NCBI RefSeq assembly: GCF_027580225.2
Contig: NC_073341.2
Location: forward strand, 10,140,001-10,204,000
Length of the DNA: 64,000 bases
Reading direction: 5' to 3'
Source: Misgurnus anguillicaudatus
Taxonomy: Eukaryota > Chordata > Actinopteri > Cypriniformes > Cobitidae
Made by a program: the position numbers and the translations under genes. Numbering within the stretch: position 1 is the first letter of the stretch; the number at the start of each line of letters is the position of its first letter. Below are positions 12,024 through 24,506 of this stretch, one piece after another. A model generated the notes under the pieces. That model ran no database searches and was not told where the DNA came from. It saw only the letters and a program-made list of their open reading frames with translations.

Positions 12024-15000
12024 CAGAGGTGTAAAGAGTAGCTGAAAGCCATACTTGAGTAAAAGTACAAATTCCTTACAGTAAAAATTACTCCACTACA
12101 AGTTACAAGTTACCAATTTCAATACGACTTGAGTAAAAGTATTAAAGTAACCCAATTTAAAAGTACTCAAGTATTTTTACTCGTACTGAATGTTGGCTCA
12201 AAGATGCACTAGTCCTCAACACAAAGAGACATTGTAGACCTGGGCAGTGAAAACTAAGAAAGTTTATTTATGAGGTTTTATTTCCTAATATAGAAAAGAA
12301 ATCAAACTCCTCAAAATTTTGACCTGGCAGAACATACACAGATTAAACATAGTCATAGTCTTTTGACAAAAATTTAATTAAGTTTTAGTCATATTTTTGT
12401 CATCTGAATTGATTTAGTTTAAGTCTAATTTTATTCAACTAAATGCCATGAGATTTTAGTCTAGAAATCTACATTCAATTTAATTTAAACCCATTTAATT
12501 TTAGTCTAGTGTCATTGTGTACTTGAATGTGCCATGCTGAAAAATATATAGCCTAACTTTGTGATATAAATATATGGTAACACTTTACAATAAGGTTCAT
12601 TAGTTAACATTAGTTAGCTACATTACTCAACATGAACTAATAATGAACTGCACTTATACAGCATTTATTCATCTTTGTTAATGTTAAAGGGGACATTCCA
12701 GAAGACGTTTTTAAGATATTAAATAAATCTTTGATGTCCCCAGAGTACATATGTGAAGTTTTAGCTCAGAATACCATATAGGTAATTTATTGTGGCATGT
12801 TAAAATAGGCAATTTATGGGGCTGAGCAAAAATGCATCGTTTTTGTGTGTATCCCTTTAAATCCAAACGAGCTGCTCAGGTGGGCGGAGTCTCAAGCGCT
12901 CCCGCTGCAGAGCTGACAGAACATCGAGGGAGATTCTCTCACGAAAGAAGTTTGTGAGCGATGTTAAGCATTATAAATATGAACAAGTTTAAAAAGTAAA
13001 TTATCTGTTTTATGCATACTAAATACATGTTTATCAGTAGATGGGGAACATTGTGGAATAAAAATAAAGACTTAAGGTCTCATGTTGCCCTTGTTTTAAA
13101 CAGGCATAATGAGTTTCAGCATGTTACAATAAAATACACGTCCACAAACACTCAGAAGTTTGCTTTTTGACCAAACCACACGAGCACATTTAAATGATCT
13201 GTAATAAAACAACACGTTTAATGGTTAAACTTTAGAGAAACAGATCAAATGACATGTTTAAGTTTATTGTGCACACATATTGAACACATTCGCGTTTCTG
13301 TCAGTCTCTCATCTATTTTGTAACTCCTCATTCATTTGAAACTTCAGAGAAACATTAAACAACATATTTACTTATTGTGTATGATAGTGAATACGCGTTG
13401 TTCACTCACTCTGTCTCGTGCAGTGCATTAATCCTCGTGTTCATTTATATAAACTTCAGAGAAACATATTAAACAACATAACTTGCTTGAAAGCGAACCG
13501 TCGCGTTGCTCTCTCTCTCTCGTTCGTTCGCTCACTCGCTTTCTCTCTTGCACTAAGGTAACGTTAATCCTTTAGAACGTTAATTCAATCTTTAGAAAGA
13601 TTATTAAAACTACAAGTTATAAGATTGTAGGCTCCTGTTTGTGTTTGATGGAATACAAACGCGTCGTGCTGTCAGTCATTCTTTCGCTCTGTCTATCGCA
13701 CTCGTGAGGCCGTTCATGGTTGGATAGCGCAGTTGAAGGGGCGGTATCATTATAATTGGAGCCCTTACCTACGTCATGGGGGGAGCGAAATCCGCATGAC
13801 CTATTTATTCACATGCTTGCAGAGAGAGCCTTACCAAAACAAAGTTACAGGGTTGCTATTTTTCATGTTTTCTGGGTTGGTAGAAGCACTGGGGACCCGA
13901 TTATAGCACTTAAACATGGAAAAAGTCTGATATTCATGGAATGTCCCCTTTAATTTCAACAATTACTAATACTTTATTAAAATGTTGTTAACATTACCAA
14001 ATATTCTTATATAGGCCTATCCTAAAAAAGATATAATTTTAATATTTAAAAAATTCCTGTAAAATAAAATTACACTAACAGAAATATGATAATGCATATT
14101 AAAAACGTGAAGTTGTTCATTTGACAGATTAATTGTAAACACATGTAGTACGTAACACCACTATCTCACATTAAGTGCACTACATTTCTTCCGTCATGCA
14201 TCCCTCTTTACAGTAAATACATTACAGCATACTTGATTAAATGTGAGGACAGTGAAATTGTACACTTATTATCAATCTTATAATGTACTTAAGTTACTCG
14301 GGCAATCAGTACAGGACCTCGCTGGTTTATTTGGGCTTATATAGTAAGTTATATCAAGTTATGTAACCAGCTCAGGTTAGCTGATACAGTAGCGTCAGAG
14401 TATATAAACATTTGTGCTTGCCTTTGAGTTGCGGGATGACCCTCCTGCAATCGCGCATCACTTTTGTTTTGATTGTAGCATCACATGTTTAACAAAGGGT
14501 CCCTTGACAGAAGCAAATGTGATATGCATCCATATGTTTGCTCTTTATCTCTTCTCTCAGACCAGACGCGAACTTTTCTCTACAGTTTATGACATACGCA
14601 GCACGCAGATGTCCCGCTACGGTGGCTCAACGCAAGCCATTCAGCGTTTGACATCAAAGTACCGCGAGACCAGACTTCTCCATATGCATTTGATTCGCTC
14701 TCTCAGTACTTTGATTTCATACGTTTGCTCTGCGCAGCGCCAAATGAAGTCCCTCAGTTGTGTGTGTGCGTGTAACCTCGCGACCACAGATTCTATCCAT
14801 CATCACCCTCTGACACTTTCGTCTCGTTTTTATTTGACGAATAAACAATGTAGCGAGGAACGTTAAGTGTCATTTCAAATGTAGTGGAGTAAAGAGTACA
14901 AATACCCAATCAAAAATGTAATTGAGTAGAGAGTAAAAGTTGCCTATATTTTTGATACTCAGTACAAGTACAAAGTAGCCCAAAAAAATACTTAAGTACA

Positions 15001-15038
15001 GTAACGAAGTACATTTACTCGAGTACTTTACACCTCTG
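12024..15038. mobile_element. Tol2-like hAT element, non-autonomous
   Basis: A 3,015-bp insertion with ends CAGAGGTGTAAAGAGTA … TACTTTACACCTCTG and a perfect 8-bp duplication CTCGTTTA (12,016-12,023 and 15,039-15,046). The empty site is seen in U1 (about 1,255) and U5 (about 19,637). The subterminal regions are rich in AAAGTACTTGAGTA-type motifs, as in Tol2-group hAT ends. No transposase frame with recognisable hAT residues is present, and a separate TTAA element is nested inside. Confidence 0.88.
12688..13949. mobile_element. piggyBac-like TTAA element nested in the Tol2-like element
   Basis: A 1,262-bp element with inverted ends AGGGGACATTCCA / TGGAATGTCCCCT and TTAA on both sides (12,684-12,687 and 13,950-13,953). 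No transposase is seen. A relative with the same ends and similar internal sequence lies at 57,972-58,801. Confidence 0.8.
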
Positions 15039-17425
15039 CTCGTTTAAATTGCATTCTTTTGTGAGAACGATGACTCGCATACTATTTGAGCCTTTGCTGT
15101 ATGAGCAAGCACAGAGAAAACATTCGTTGTGGCGTTGACTAATGAATATGGATGATCTCTGTTCTTCTCTTCAATGGAGCGGGGCGTGGCTCTTTATAAA
15201 TAATGCAGTAACATGAGAGACGGTACATCTCCCTCTTTTAATACAGTTAACAACGAAGTACAATATTTGTTTTTCGATTTCACTTACACCATTTAAAAGC
15301 AGACATTCCAAGCATTATGTAGACATTTATCTTTTGTTTCTATGAAAACAATTCGTTAAGTTAGAGCTCATTTTTCTGACGTGTTTCTGAAAGGACGTCA
15401 CTAAGAGAGAGAACAAACGCGCATTATGTTTATTTTCTTAATTTTGCGAAAAGCACAACATTCTGTTTTTAATGGGAGTGGACAGAAAAAATACTAGACA
15501 CTTTAACGTTTTAAATGATGTATAAATCATATATGTAAGTCCAAAATCAGCAGAGTTATCTAAGTCTCTTTGCGGAGTGATTGAAAAATAAAGATTTTGC
15601 GGCGCCCGCGCCTCTGTCGACCCAGACTGTGAAATTAATGATAAAAGAAAATATTTCCCTCAGTGATTGACAGCATAATGCAATCAATCGTGTTCCCGTT
15701 CAACAGTAGCTAAGCATACGATTTAGATATATGTATCTTCTTACCTGAAGATCATGTAAATGGCATATACGCAGTCTTCTGGCAAAAGCTGTGTTTTTAA
15801 ATGTGTCATACATTTCTGAAAGTCATGACTGTTTAAATACACTTGGCATCACATGCATGATTTAAGGTAAAGTGACACTTTTTCGCGTCAATTCACAATC
15901 ATTTAAATCATGCAGCTGTCATAGAGCCGACGCCAAACGATCACGCGAGCGAGGACGCGATACTGACGCGAGCGAAACTAATACGTTTACAATGTATTAC
16001 ATTGATGAAAAAGGGAATTAAACTTGTCGTGCCATATATCACTGAAATAAAAGAAAGGGATTAAAATATGTCTGAATCATATAATTCCTACCTGTATGTG
16101 AAAATGCACGTTCTCCAGAGAGCTCGCGTTGATTCAAGCATTCAGAATATAAAATCCATTTGCAGTTTTGCGTCCGAAACCGCATACTGTATAGTGAATA
16201 AGATGAAGTTTATGAGTCTAAAAATATGTATCCAGGAATCTGTCCCACCATTGTTATTCAAACTTTTCCACGGAGCAATAGCCTGTTAGCTTAGCTTCTA
16301 AAGATGGCTGCCGCTATCTTTACATTCTGTCTAAAAAACACGTTTGAACGTAAAGGCTGCCCTCTACTGGTAAAGGCTAATGACATTTTTATTTTTACAC
16401 AGGTTTTAATTGGACATTTTAAAGTGAAAATAACATAATATAGACATGTTACTGCAATGTTTTTTTATCTTGGGCATCTTCACATTGGAGTAAAGAGTTC
16501 ATATAAAAATTTTGGTTAATAAATGTTACAGACATATTGAGATTTGAACTACTTCCTGTTTTGGCGGCGTTGACGCACATTTAGTTTGGGCTGTGGCGCG
16601 CAAACACTTCCGAAAATTAAAAATCCTTCTAGTAACTTTTGTGAGGCTCGGTCCAAGGATCGCGTACGTGGAATTTCATGAAGTTTGGACAAAATTTGTG
16701 ACCTGTGAAACTTTTTTAAGGTTTTGTGTTCTCTCCAATATGGCGGCCGAACGACATGGATCTGTGACTTCATCCTCTCAAGCAACTTACACCGGTACTG
16801 CCCGAACATTTTAAAGTTTGAACGGTGTCTCTGCGTCAAACGGTCTGGTCGCTAGAGCTGACACAAAAAATCTACCCGGGAATAATAATAATAATAATAA
16901 CTAGAAAATGCATTTCGGGACGAACTGCAAAAGTGTGCTTGCTCTGGTGCCGCCGATTTAGTTTGTGCATCCTCACATTGGAGTCCCAAGTTCATGTACA
17001 AAGTTTGGTTTCAATACGTAAAAGCGTTCCTGAGATATAAACTACTTCCTGTTTGGCAGCGTAAAATTTTAGGAAAAAAATTGTTCTTTTGATGTTGTGC
17101 ATCCTCACATTGGAGACCGAAATTCATGTACAAAGTTTGGTTTCAATACGTGAAATCATTCCTGAGATATAAACTACTTCCTGTTTTGGCGGCGTCCACG
17201 CACATTTAGTTTGGCCTGTGACGGGCAAACGCTTCCGAAAATCAAAAATCCTTCTAGTAACTTTTGTGAGGCTTGGTCCAAGGATCGTGTACGTGGAATT
17301 TCGTGAAGTTTGGACAAAATTTGTGACCTGTGAAACTTTAAGGTTTCCAATATGGCGGACGAACGACATGGATCTGTGACTTCATCTTCTCAAGCAACTT
17401 ACACCGGAACTGGCCGAACATTTTA

Positions 17426-17476
<51 letters not shown>

Positions 17477-17481
<5 letters not shown>

Positions 17482-18732
17482 TGTATACAGACTTGTAACA
17501 ACTGTTTCTCTAAAATTTACCATAAAAAAAAATATTTCACTCAGTGATTGACAGCATAATGCAATCAATCGTGTTCCCATTCAACAGTAAGTAAGCATCA
17601 GGGACGTGCACAGGAATTTTAAGGGGCAGTTGCTCTAACCTAAAAAAAAGGGCACCTCCCTCCACAAAAAAATGCTACATCCAGACATGTTCATATTTTG
17701 AATTTTAAAACTGCATAACAACATAAGTTATGCGTTACTGGAGAGCAGGGAGACAGTTCTGTCTTTAAACTGTCTCCCTGCTTTTATTACTCAAAACAAA
17801 ACTGACTCGATGGCGAAAGGTCGGAAGACCAAATCATATCCACCGAGGAAATGTTTTTCGTGTTGTTACAGTAACACTTTGTTTACAGTTTTGCGCTGCT
17901 CAGCCTGGATTACAACACAATGCGTCCGATTCGCGAACTGACTCCTTTGAACGGATTCGTTTGAATGAACGGTTGAAACAACAGATCTGTCCCAACACTA
18001 AACTCACAAGACGTCACTGTCAGCACAATCAGTCACTTATAGCGCCTCAGAAAGGAGAATGTAAATCTGTTTAGAAAGATTTGCCCTAAATAACAGTCTC
18101 AACTAAAAAACATAGACATTTATTACTATGTTAACTTTATGATGAATAAATATTTTATCAGGTCTACCAAATAAGGATTTTATCCTACAAAGCAATAAAA
18201 GCCATGGTAAAAAACTGATCAAAGATGATGACAGAAGAGTGTCAGGTAATATCTGTGTCTGATAAATGCATGGTGCAGAGGAGGTTGTAAAACTCTTCAG
18301 AAAGACCAGTCATAATTTTTTTAAAAGACTTTGACTTAAATAGTGACATTTTTACATTTAAAATATCTGCTAATGATGAGAACATTTTGATAATTATGTA
18401 CATATAGAAAATCGGCCAAACATATCGGCCATCAGCTGCCCTGATTTCTAAATATCGGCATTGGCCAGAGAAAAAGCCATATCGGTCGACCTCTACGTGA
18501 AAGCATTCCTGACACACACACACACGCACACACACACACAGAAATGTATACAGGCTTGTAACCAGGGGTGTTTCCAGCATTGAAGGACATCCGGGGTTTA
18601 GCACAGACCATTTTATGTAAATACAGGGATCACAAGCCTAGATAACCCGCTCTAGCTAGCCTAGAACCAACTATAACAGCTATGCTGCACATGTTCAGTG
18701 TTTTCTTATTAAATTTTTTTAGAATTGTAATT
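17477..18732. repeat. Rearranged junction between U4 and U5
   Basis: After the CA tract comes a short fragment (about 17,525-17,595) matching the middle of U1 (about 1,860-1,920), out of its normal order. Then follows about 900 bp of unassigned sequence ending in a hAT-type terminus (…TATCGGTCGACCTCTA at about 18,480-18,495), a second short CA tract and the unit tail (18,540-18,698). No gene seen. The order suggests recombination or mobile-element damage at a unit boundary. Confidence 0.55.
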
Positions 18733-21299
18733 TAATAATTTTAATTTTTGGGTGAACAATCCCTTTAAAGTGTCCTATTTTCACACACTAGTTTTGTACA
18801 TAATATACCAAAAATTCTTCTTTAGTACTTAAGATAATCTTAAAAACATGAGACTTAATGTAGGCCAGAGTTCACGTCACCAAAAGCAGCAGATGTAAGC
18901 TGCATTTTATTGATCATAAGCTCATTTTTAAAATAAGCGATAGGAAAGAGCGACAGCAGCACTGATAGCCTAATATCATTTCATTTCTTTACTATTTATG
19001 AATATGATTGTGTGTTGAGCGTCTACGACAGGGCTATTCAATTAGTTTGTCATGGGGGCCAGAGATATATCAGTGATGATGACTACATATACATTTAAAC
19101 ATTCTCATGTTGTATTTTGAAACTGCATAACAACAAAATCAGTGCATTGTACAATATACTTTTTCTACAAACATGTATTTTCAAACTGCATACAACAAAA
19201 CTTGTGCATTGTAATATGACCAAGTAGGCTTTATCTACATCCAGACGTTCGTATTTTGTATTTTAAAACTGCATAACAACATAAGTGCATTGTAAGATAC
19301 CCGAGTAAGCTTTATTCTTCATTTAAAGGGGTAAATAAGAGCCATATCACACTCATTGAGAATTTAACTTATTTACTCACTTAAGTACACATAACCAAAA
19401 GTTTATAATATGGAACATAACATTGTTTTATGCACTTTTTGGCAATGCTAATTATTTCACGACCTCTATTTAAACTACAACCGCCATCTTAATAACTGGC
19501 AAACATTAAGCTAGCTTCTAATAAGAGAAATTATACTTTTAGATTTCATCAGGGCAGTAAAATCACGTGTATGTTTGTCAGCGCGATACGCATGCAGTGG
19601 TGCAGGTGCTGGGCTGTGAGCGATGGGCGATTAACTTACACGTTTAAATTGCATTCTTGTGTGAGAACGATGACTCGCATAATATTTGAGCCTTTGTCTG
19701 CTTTGAACTTCGGAGAAACGCCAGGATCTTTTATCTAGTTCACAAAAATCGTTTCCTTTATTAAGACATCTAATGTCATTGTGATCGTTGAGCCGACATA
19801 TCAGACAACAACTGTCGGAAGAGGAGTTGTTGTAAGCTGGAAATACAATAAATAAAGTTAAAACAGCCATAGAGTCCGTGGTCTCTGCATCTTGACGCGG
19901 GCAGACCAAAGCGCGAATACACGTGAAGGGGTGACTCGCGCTCTGCATCTCATGCAACAACATATGCACGCGCATCAAGATTGCGACCCTGTCCTCTTGC
20001 TTTCCATGTGAAATCAATGCTTCGCTGAGTGATTGACAGCATAATGATTGACAGCATAATGCAATCGATCGTGTTCCCGTTAGTTAAGCATACGATGATA
20101 TATAACTTTCTTATCTGAAGATTATGTAAATATACGCAGTCTTCTAGCTGTGGCAAGCTGTGTTTTAATGTCTCATACATTTCTCAAAGTCATGACTCTT
20201 TACGTTTAATACACTTGGCATAACATGCATGATTTAAGGTAAAGTGACACTTTTTCGCGTCAATTCACAATCATTTAAACCATGCAGCTGTTATAGAGCC
20301 GATGCCAAACGATCACTGCTACGCGAGGACGCGAAATTGACGTCTTTACAAACTAATAGGTTTACAATGTATTACATTGATGAAAAACGGAATTAAACTT
20401 GTCATGTTATATATTACTGAAATAAAAGAAAGGGTTTTACGTCTGAATCCCCGAAACATTCCTACCTGTACTGCACGTTCTCCAGAGAGCTCGCGTTGAT
20501 TCACGCCTTCAGAATATAACATCCATTTGCAGTTTTGTACACAAATGTATATGAGAAATATTAATATTCCATTGGATTTAGTATCAAATAATCCTCAGTA
20601 TATATAGTTTTCAATAGGCACGGACTAAGTTTCGGTCTAGTCACGTGTGAAGGCAAGGCAATTAAACACGCTTGGGCTGCCCTCTAGTGGTAAAAGCTAT
20701 ATGACATTTTTATTTTTACATAGGATTTTATTGGACATTTTAAAGTGAAAATAACATAATATAGACATGTTACTGCAATGTTTTTTTTATCTTGGCCATG
20801 TTCACATTGGAGTTCCGAGTTCATATTAAAAAAATTATAAAGATATGTTACAGACAATCTGAGATATGAACTACTTCCTGTTTGGGGACTACGCCATAGG
20901 TATATTTTGACCTGTTTTGGGCAAATGCTTCCGAAAATCAAAAATCCTTCTAGTAACTTTTGTGAGGCTTGGTCCAAGGATCGTGTACGTGGAATTTCTT
21001 GAAGTTTGGACAAAATTTGTGACCTGTGAAACTTTTTAAAGGTTTTGTGTTCTATCCAATATGGTGGCCGAACGACATGGATCTGTGACTTCATCTTCTC
21101 AAGCAACTTACACCGGTACTGCCCGAACATTTTAAAGTTTAAACGGTGTCTCTGTGTCACACGGTCTGGTCGCTAGAGCTGGCCAAAAAAATCTACCCGG
21201 GAAAAATAATAATAACTAGAAAATGCATTTCCGGAGGAACTGCAAAAGTGTGCTTGCTCTGGTGCTGCAGATTTAGTTTGTGCATCCTCATATTGGAGT

Positions 21300-22560
21300 C
21301 CCAAGTTCATGTACAAAGTTTGGTTTCAATACGTGAAAGCGTTCTTGAGATATAAACTACTTCCTGTTTGGCGGCGTAAAATTTTAGAAAAAATGTTTTT
21401 TCTTTTGATGTTGTTCATCCTCACATTGGAGACCCAAATTAATGTACAAAGTTTGGTTTCAATACTTGAAAGCATTCCTGAGATATAAACTACTTCCTGT
21501 TTGGCGGCGTAAAATTTTAGAAAAAAAAATTTCTTTTGATGTTGTGCATCCTCACATTGGAGACCCAAATTCATTTACAAAGTTTGGTTTTAATATATGA
21601 AAGCGTTCCTGAGATATAAACTACTTCCTGTTTGGTGGTGTAAAATTTTTAGAAAACAAAATGTTCTTTTGATGTTGTGCATCCTCACATTGGAGAAACA
21701 AATTCATGAACAAAGTTTGGTTTCAATACGTGAAAGCGTTCCTGAGATATAAACTACTTCCTGATTTGCGGCGAAAAAATTTAGAAAAAAATTGTTCTTT
21801 TGATGTTGTGCATCCTCACATTGGAAACCCAAATTCATGTACAAAGTTTGGTTTCAATACGTGAAAGCGTTCCTGAGATATAAACTACTTCCTGTTTGGC
21901 GGCGTAAAATTTTAGAAAAAAATTGTTCTTTTGATGTTGTGCATCCTCACACTGGAAACCCAAATTCATGTACAAAGTTTGGTTTCAATATGTGAAAGCG
22001 TTCCTGAGATATAAACTACTTCCTGTTTGTGGGCGTAAAATTTTAGAAAAAAAAATGTTCTTTTGTTGTTGTGCATCCTCACATTGGAAACCCAAATTCA
22101 TGTACAAAGTTTGGTTTCCATACATGAAAGCGTTCCTGAGATATAAACTACTTCCTGTTTGGCGGCATAAAATTTTAGAAAAAAAATTGTTCTTTTGATG
22201 TTGTGCATCCTCTCATTGGAGACCCAAATTCATGTACAAAGTTTGGTTTCAATACATGAAAGCGTTCCTGAGATATAAACTACTTCCTGTTTGGTGGCGT
22301 AAAATTTTAGAAAAAAAAATGTTATTTTCATGTTGTGCATCCTCACATTGGAAACCCAAATTCATGTACAAAGTTTGGTTTCAATACATGAAAGCGTTCC
22401 TGAGATATAAACTACTTCCTGTTTGGCGGCGTAAAATTTTAGAATTTTTTTTTTCTTTTGATGTTGTGCATCCTCACATTTGAGACCCAAATTCATGTAC
22501 AAAGTTTAGTTTCAATACGTGAAAGCGTTCCTAAGATATAAACTACTTCCTGTTTTGGCG
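21300..22560 (+). repeat. 132-bp minisatellite, about 10 copies
   Basis: Tandem copies of a unit of about 132 bp containing GAGATATAAACTACTTCCTG, GGCGTAAAATTTTAGAAAAA and GATGTTGTGCATCCTCACAT. The first anchor occurs near 21,344, 21,476, 21,608, 21,742, 21,874, 22,004, 22,137, 22,268, 22,398 and 22,531. U1-U3 have one copy and U4 about 1.5, so the amplification is private to U5. Reading frames across it are by-products of the period being a multiple of three. Confidence 0.93.
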
Positions 22561-22729
22561 GCGTCGACGCACATTTAGTTTGAGCTGTGACGGACAAACG
22601 CTTCCGAAAATCAAAAATCCTTCTAGTAACTTTTGTGAGGCTTGGTCCAAGGATCGTGTACGTGGATTTTCCTGAAGTTTGGACAAAATTTGTGACCTGT
22701 GAAACTTTTTTAAGGTTTTGTGTTCTATC

Positions 22730-23738
22730 CAGACCCGGCGCCAGACACAAATTCACGGACGGGCATTTCATTTTTCAGGGGGGGCACAAATGAGAGCAAC
22801 GTCACTGCAATGCATAATATCATTAAGTATGAATTAAGTGGACAAAAAAGCGAGGAAGAACTAACAGACCTCTCCATTAACGCAATACAACGGAGAAGTC
22901 GTAAAGATTGTACCTAGCTTACTGAAGCAATCTAAACGCAAATAAAACGCGTCGCAGGGCTCGACATCAACGCTTGTCCGGTTAATATCAGAGACAAGTG
23001 GATTTTTTAAAAGGCCAAGTGAAAGACAATTTTACTTGCTCGACCGAACAAGTAGCCTAGTCTGATTAGAAACGCCAATAACAAGTACCAAAACACGATA
23101 ATGATTCTGCATCCTTTAATCAATGGCGACCGAAAGTGCATAATGTAAAAACGCAAAGTTAAACAAATAAGCACAGCAAACACAAAGTGTGTTAACAAAG
23201 TGGGTTAAATGTACTGCGGTAAAAATTTGGATTTTTTTTTAATAACATGATACAGTTAAGCAGCATCACATCACGGTTGAAAATGTGACAGATTTAATGA
23301 CAGTTCACTAAACAAGTAATTAATATTAAGCCACTTACATTTTACACGCAATGTTGACTGTTTTTGTTGTTCCAGCAGCGAAAATAGTAAAAGATAACAG
23401 CAGAACCATAACGTGTCAGTCTCACTGCAGGCAGCACTCTTAACATTAAGCGGTGGCGCGCTTGGCAAACAACCAAACATTTTCGCGCTCACTACTGACA
23501 AACCAATCAAATTCGTTTAAAATATATATATTTTTAAATCAGACCAAACACATTTTTATTTTTATTTATGAGTTATATGTGTACAAAACAATAACTTTTA
23601 ATTAATAACAGTGGCCTATTGATAAAAACATGGAGCTGGTGAACAGGTGAAGGGAGACCGCAGGTTCGTCCGGGGCGGGCACTAGTGACTCACAGGGCGG
23701 GCCCGGCCCCCTAAAGCCCGCCCATGGCGCCGGGACTG
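22730..23738. mobile_element. Non-autonomous hAT element in U5
   Basis: A 1,009-bp insertion with ends CAGACCCGGCGCCA … TGGCGCCGGGACTG and a perfect 8-bp duplication GTTCTATC (22,722-22,729 and 23,739-23,746). Flanking unit sequence resumes exactly after it. A fragment of the CAGGGCTCGACATCAA element lies inside at about 22,957. No transposase is seen. Confidence 0.88.
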
Positions 23739-23892
23739 GTTCTATCCAATATGGCGGAAGAACGACATCGATCTGTGACCTTATCTTCTCAAGCAACTTA
23801 CACCGGTACTGCCCGAACATTTTAAAGTTTGAACGGTGTCTCTGTGTCAAACGGTCTAATCGCTAGAGCTGGCCAAAAAAATCTACCCGGGA

Positions 23893-24057
23893 AAAATAAT
23901 AATAAAACTTAAGAAGAACAATAAGTGTGCTTGTGCAAGCACACTTAATAATAATAAAACTTAAGAAGAACAATAAGTGTGCTTTTGCAAGCACACTTAA
24001 TAATAAAACTTAAGAAGAACAATAAGTGTGCTTTTGCAAGCACACTTAATAATAATA
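23893..24057. repeat. Triplicated hairpin motif at the array end
   Basis: Three tandem copies of about 57 bp, each with ACTTAAGAAGAACAATAAG and the near-perfect inverted repeat AAGTGTGCTT…AAGCACACTT (10-bp stem, short loop), separated by AATAATAAT spacers. It resembles the stem-loop found at some rolling-circle element ends, but no terminal CTRR is seen. Confidence 0.85.
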
Positions 24058-24060
24058 ATG

Positions 24061-24237
24061 GGGTTAAAACAGCATTGCAAAAATAACCCAACAAATTGGT
24101 TATTTCATAACCCAACTAATTGGGTAAAACTCTCTACCCAATGCATTGGGTTAAAATAACCCAACAATGGGTCGGTGCTATAGTAACCCACCATTGGGTT
24201 ATTTATTGGGTTATTTTTAACCCAACTGTTTTTAGTG
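24061..24237. repeat. AACCCAA/TTGGGTT-rich MITE
   Basis: Dense alternating AACCCAA and TTGGGTT motifs forming an imperfect foldback of about 175 bp. It is related in style to 40,653-40,906. No coding capacity. Confidence 0.6.
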
Positions 24238-24506
24238 AGTACTCTGATTGTTGATGTTTGTGTGTTCCAAATATATCGCAGTTAACTTTTGCCCAAAGTT
24301 TCTAAAACTCCTTAATGACAAACGGCTGTGAAAGAAGTGCTGGATCCCATGTACAATATAAACAGCAAATAAACTTTTGATGGGTAAATCAATTAATTAG
24401 ATGATGATCTTTACCATTTTATTTATATATGTTTTATACACACCAAGTAATGCAACCGGTAAAAAACTAGCAAGCAGACAGTCAAGGGGCAAGAGTCTGA
24501 TCACAA

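Larger units (their letters stand above)
10764..17476 (+). repeat. Array unit U4
   Basis: A full-length unit collinear with U1 from its first base, including the piggyBac-like MITE. It is lengthened by a 3.0-kb Tol2-like insertion. U4 lacks the 2,661-3,392 hAT and joins the 3' half at 16,249. Its 3' part holds about 1.5 copies of the 132-bp motif that is amplified in U5. It ends in a CA tract (17,429-17,476). Confidence 0.85.
18733..24057 (+). repeat. Array unit U5 (last unit)
   Basis: Collinear with U1 and U4 from their first base but more diverged, and lacking the TTAA MITE (empty site at 18,855-18,858). Its private features are an amplified 132-bp motif, a 1-kb hAT insertion and a terminal triplicated hairpin motif. 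It is the right-hand edge of the array. Confidence 0.8.

Noticed and set aside
14414..14866. 150-codon open frame inside the Tol2-like element
   Set aside because: No hAT transposase motifs and no zinc-finger or dimerisation features; likely chance.
19631..20017. 128-codon minus-strand frame in U5
   Set aside because: Not kept in the matching region of U1 or U4, and no domain seen.
21968..22483. Two open frames with repeated MYKVWFQY blocks
   Set aside because: By-product of the 132-bp tandem repeat being a multiple of three; not a protein repeat family.
23893..24057. CRISPR-like direct repeats
   Set aside because: The spacers are themselves AT-repeat sequence, only three copies exist, and the host is a vertebrate.
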